Shown one piece after another: positions 62,389 through 64,000 of a stretch of DNA of 64,000 nucleotides (position 1 is the stretch's first letter; every line of letters begins with the position of its first letter). The notes beneath the pieces were generated by a model. It was not told where the DNA came from. It did no database searches and was given only the letters and a program-made list of their open reading frames with translations. The translations under genes were made by a program, and so were the position numbers. This DNA is from Roseburia sp. AF12-17LB (lineage in GTDB: Bacteria; Bacillota; Clostridia; Lachnospirales; Lachnospiraceae). The stretch covers positions 19,501-83,500 of the forward strand of contig NZ_QUHR01000012.1 in the NCBI RefSeq assembly GCF_003479605.1, in the 5' to 3' direction.

Positions 62389-63819
62389 ATGAGTAAACAG
62401 TATGAAACCGTCATCGGACTGGAAGTCCATGTGGAACTGGCAACCAGGACCAAAATCTTCTGTGGCTGTTCTACTGCATTCGGAAGTGCACCAAATACAC
62501 ACACCTGTCCGGTCTGTACCGGTATGCCGGGTTCTCTTCCGGTTTTAAATAAACAGGTGGTAGAATATGCCATGGCAGTAGGTGTTGCCATGAATTGTGA
62601 AATCAACCAGTATTGTAAATTTGACCGGAAGAATTATTTCTACCCGGACAATCCTCAGAACTATCAGATTTCCCAGCTTTATCTTCCAATCTGCCACGAT
62701 GGCGGCATTGAGATTGAGACTTCCGAAGGAAAGAAAACCATTGGAATCCACGAGATTCATATGGAAGAGGATGCGGGAAAATTAGTCCATGATGACTGGG
62801 AAGATGTTTCCCTGGTGGACTATAACCGTTCCGGTGTGCCATTGATTGAGATTGTATCTGAGCCGGATATGCGTTCTGCAGAGGAAGTCATTGCTTATCT
62901 TGATAAATTGAGAATGATTGTGCAGTATCTTGGTGCATCCGACTGTAAGATGCAGGAAGGCTCCATGCGTGCAGATGTCAACTTATCTGTCCGTGAAGCA
63001 GGAGCAAAAGAATTTGGCACCCGTACCGAGATGAAAAATATCGGTTCCTTTAAAGCAATTGCAAGAGCCATTGAAGCAGAGACTGCAAGACAGATTGATC
63101 TGATTGAATCCGGTGAAAAAGTGATTCAGGAGACCAGACGATGGAATGATGACCAGGGATATTCCTATGCCATGCGTTCCAAAGAGGATGCACAGGATTA
63201 CCGTTATTTCCCGGAACCGGATTTGGTTCCAATCGTCATCAGTGATGAATGGTTACAGCGCATAAAAGACAGCCAGCCGGAGCTTCGGGAAGCAAAACGT
63301 CAGCGTTATCAGGATGAATTCGGTCTGCCGGAATATGATGCCAACATTTTAACATCTGCAAAGAAAATGGCAGATGTTTTTGAGGCAACAACTGCAATCT
63401 GCAATAAGCCAAAGAAAGTATCCAACTGGCTGATGGGTGAGACCATGCGAATCTTAAAGGAGCAGAACAAAGACCCGGAGGATATCGCATTTTCACCGGA
63501 AAATCTGGCAAAATTAATCGAGCTTACTGATGTCGGAACCATCAATGGCAATGTAGCAAAAGAAGTATTTGAGCAGATTTTTGCAGAGGATATTGACCCG
63601 GATAAATATGTGGAAGAGCATGGATTAAAGACTGTAAATGACGAAGGTGCATTGCGTGATACCATTGCCAAAGTCATCGAAGAGAATCCACAGTCGGTAG
63701 AAGATTACCGCAATGGGAAAGAAAAGGCAATTGGCTTCTTAGTAGGTCAGACCATGAAAGCCATGAAGGGCAAAGCAAATCCTGGAATGGTAAATAAGAT
63801 ATTGAAAGAACTGTTATAA
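62389..63819 (+). CDS. gatB: Asp-tRNA(Asn)/Glu-tRNA(Gln) amidotransferase subunit B
   Basis: 476 residues. GLEVHVELAT, FCGCSTAFG with CPVCTGMPGSLPV (zinc cysteines), KNYFYPDNPQNYQISQ, RADVNLSV, and a C-terminal YqeY-like tRNA-binding domain ending MVNKILKELL. It phosphorylates the misacylated Asp or Glu and amidates it. Last gene of the T-box operon. Confidence 0.96.
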   Translation: MSKQYETVIGLEVHVELATRTKIFCGCSTAFGSAPNTHTCPVCTGMPGSLPVLNKQVVEYAMAVGVAMNCEINQYCKFDRKNYFYPDNPQNYQISQLYLPICHDGGIEIETSEGKKTIGIHEIHMEEDAGKLVHDDWEDVSLVDYNRSGVPLIEIVSEPDMRSAEEVIAYLDKLRMIVQYLGASDCKMQEGSMRADVNLSVREAGAKEFGTRTEMKNIGSFKAIARAIEAETARQIDLIESGEKVIQETRRWNDDQGYSYAMRSKEDAQDYRYFPEPDLVPIVISDEWLQRIKDSQPELREAKRQRYQDEFGLPEYDANILTSAKKMADVFEATTAICNKPKKVSNWLMGETMRILKEQNKDPEDIAFSPENLAKLIELTDVGTINGNVAKEVFEQIFAEDIDPDKYVEEHGLKTVNDEGALRDTIAKVIEENPQSVEDYRNGKEKAIGFLVGQTMKAMKGKANPGMVNKILKELL

Positions 63820-63869
63820 AGAAGTGTTATAAATAACAGGGAATGCATGCAAGCTTTTCCTTATATGTA

Positions 63870-63927
63870 TAAAAAATCCTGCAGTATGAAGGTATCAGAA
63901 ATACCTGTCATGTTGCAGGATTTTTAT
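63870..63927 (+). terminator. Terminator of the aspS-gatCAB operon
   Basis: AAAAATCCTGCA and TGCAGGATTTTT arms with an inner GGTAT/ATACC pair. The rest of the window to 64000 shows no gene. Confidence 0.85.
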
Positions 63928-64000
63928 GTTTTTACTGTAGTCTGTCAATAAGGGTTATAGGACAAAACGTGTTGATGGCTAATCCCATTCTGTAAAAGAT

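Overview
The window looks like a spore-forming gut Firmicute of the Lachnospiraceae (Clostridia) type. It has low to moderate GC, a cysS-mrnC-rlmB-sigH block that follows the order known from Bacillus/Clostridium, paired YhgE/Pip membrane proteins, a T-box in front of aspS-gatCAB, and Tn916-type integrase, excisionase and RepA genes. The genus is not claimed.

Layout. 1-8 kb: translation and RNA genes (cysS, mrnC, rlmB), sigH, two YhgE/Pip proteins around a small membrane protein, then tRNA-Thr(GGT) with its own promoter and terminator. 8.4-14.7 kb: an orphan LytTR regulator divergent from a sortase-type surface protein, tcdA, and pckA. 15-21.8 kb: sbcD-sbcC, a TetR regulator and a DegV protein. 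Two long imperfect palindromes lie here, about 330 nt just before sbcD and about 535 nt between tetR and the degV promoter. The degV promoter sits between two near-identical operator-like palindromes. 22-29.2 kb: an ABC permease fused by deletion to a histidine kinase tail, a HAD phosphatase, a diguanylate cyclase, a lipoprotein, a RelA/SpoT-like protein and a coiled-coil membrane protein.

29.2-56.5 kb is accessory DNA. The start of a low-molecular-weight protein tyrosine phosphatase gene (intact at 56522) is repeated at 31885, 36325 and 47446, each time with its ATG, Shine-Dalgarno region and the codons for MIK-LF-CHG. I read this as a tandem array of integrative elements that all used the 5' end of this gene as attachment site. 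The element between 47446 and 56522 is the best preserved. It carries a BceAB-RS-like peptide-resistance module, repA, a dnaC-like gene, xis and a Tn916-type int. The element between 36325 and 47446 carries an HTH-AAA-PD-(D/E)XK protein, two XRE regulator/coiled-coil protein pairs that share an operator, a tRNA-Thr(TGT)-like gene, a metallophosphoesterase, IS66 and integrase debris, and an HNH-MazG pair. The pair is followed by a helicase start that a deletion has joined to the element's own integrase tail. The remnants to the left hold a frameshifted DUF2779 gene and an unusual membrane protein joining a diverged GT51 peptidoglycan glycosyltransferase domain to a papain-like C-terminal domain.

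56.5-63.9 kb returns to core genes: the phosphatase, a DUF1835 protein, a nitroreductase and the T-box-aspS-gatC-gatA-gatB operon. That operon makes Asn-tRNA (and possibly Gln-tRNA) by transamidation; its leader contains GAAC, which overlaps a Glu and an Asn codon.

The strongest leads are the palindromes that bracket the palindrome-cutting nuclease SbcCD, the promoter-swapping attachment-site array, the GT51/papain fusion, and the duplicated XRE/coiled-coil module with its shared operator.
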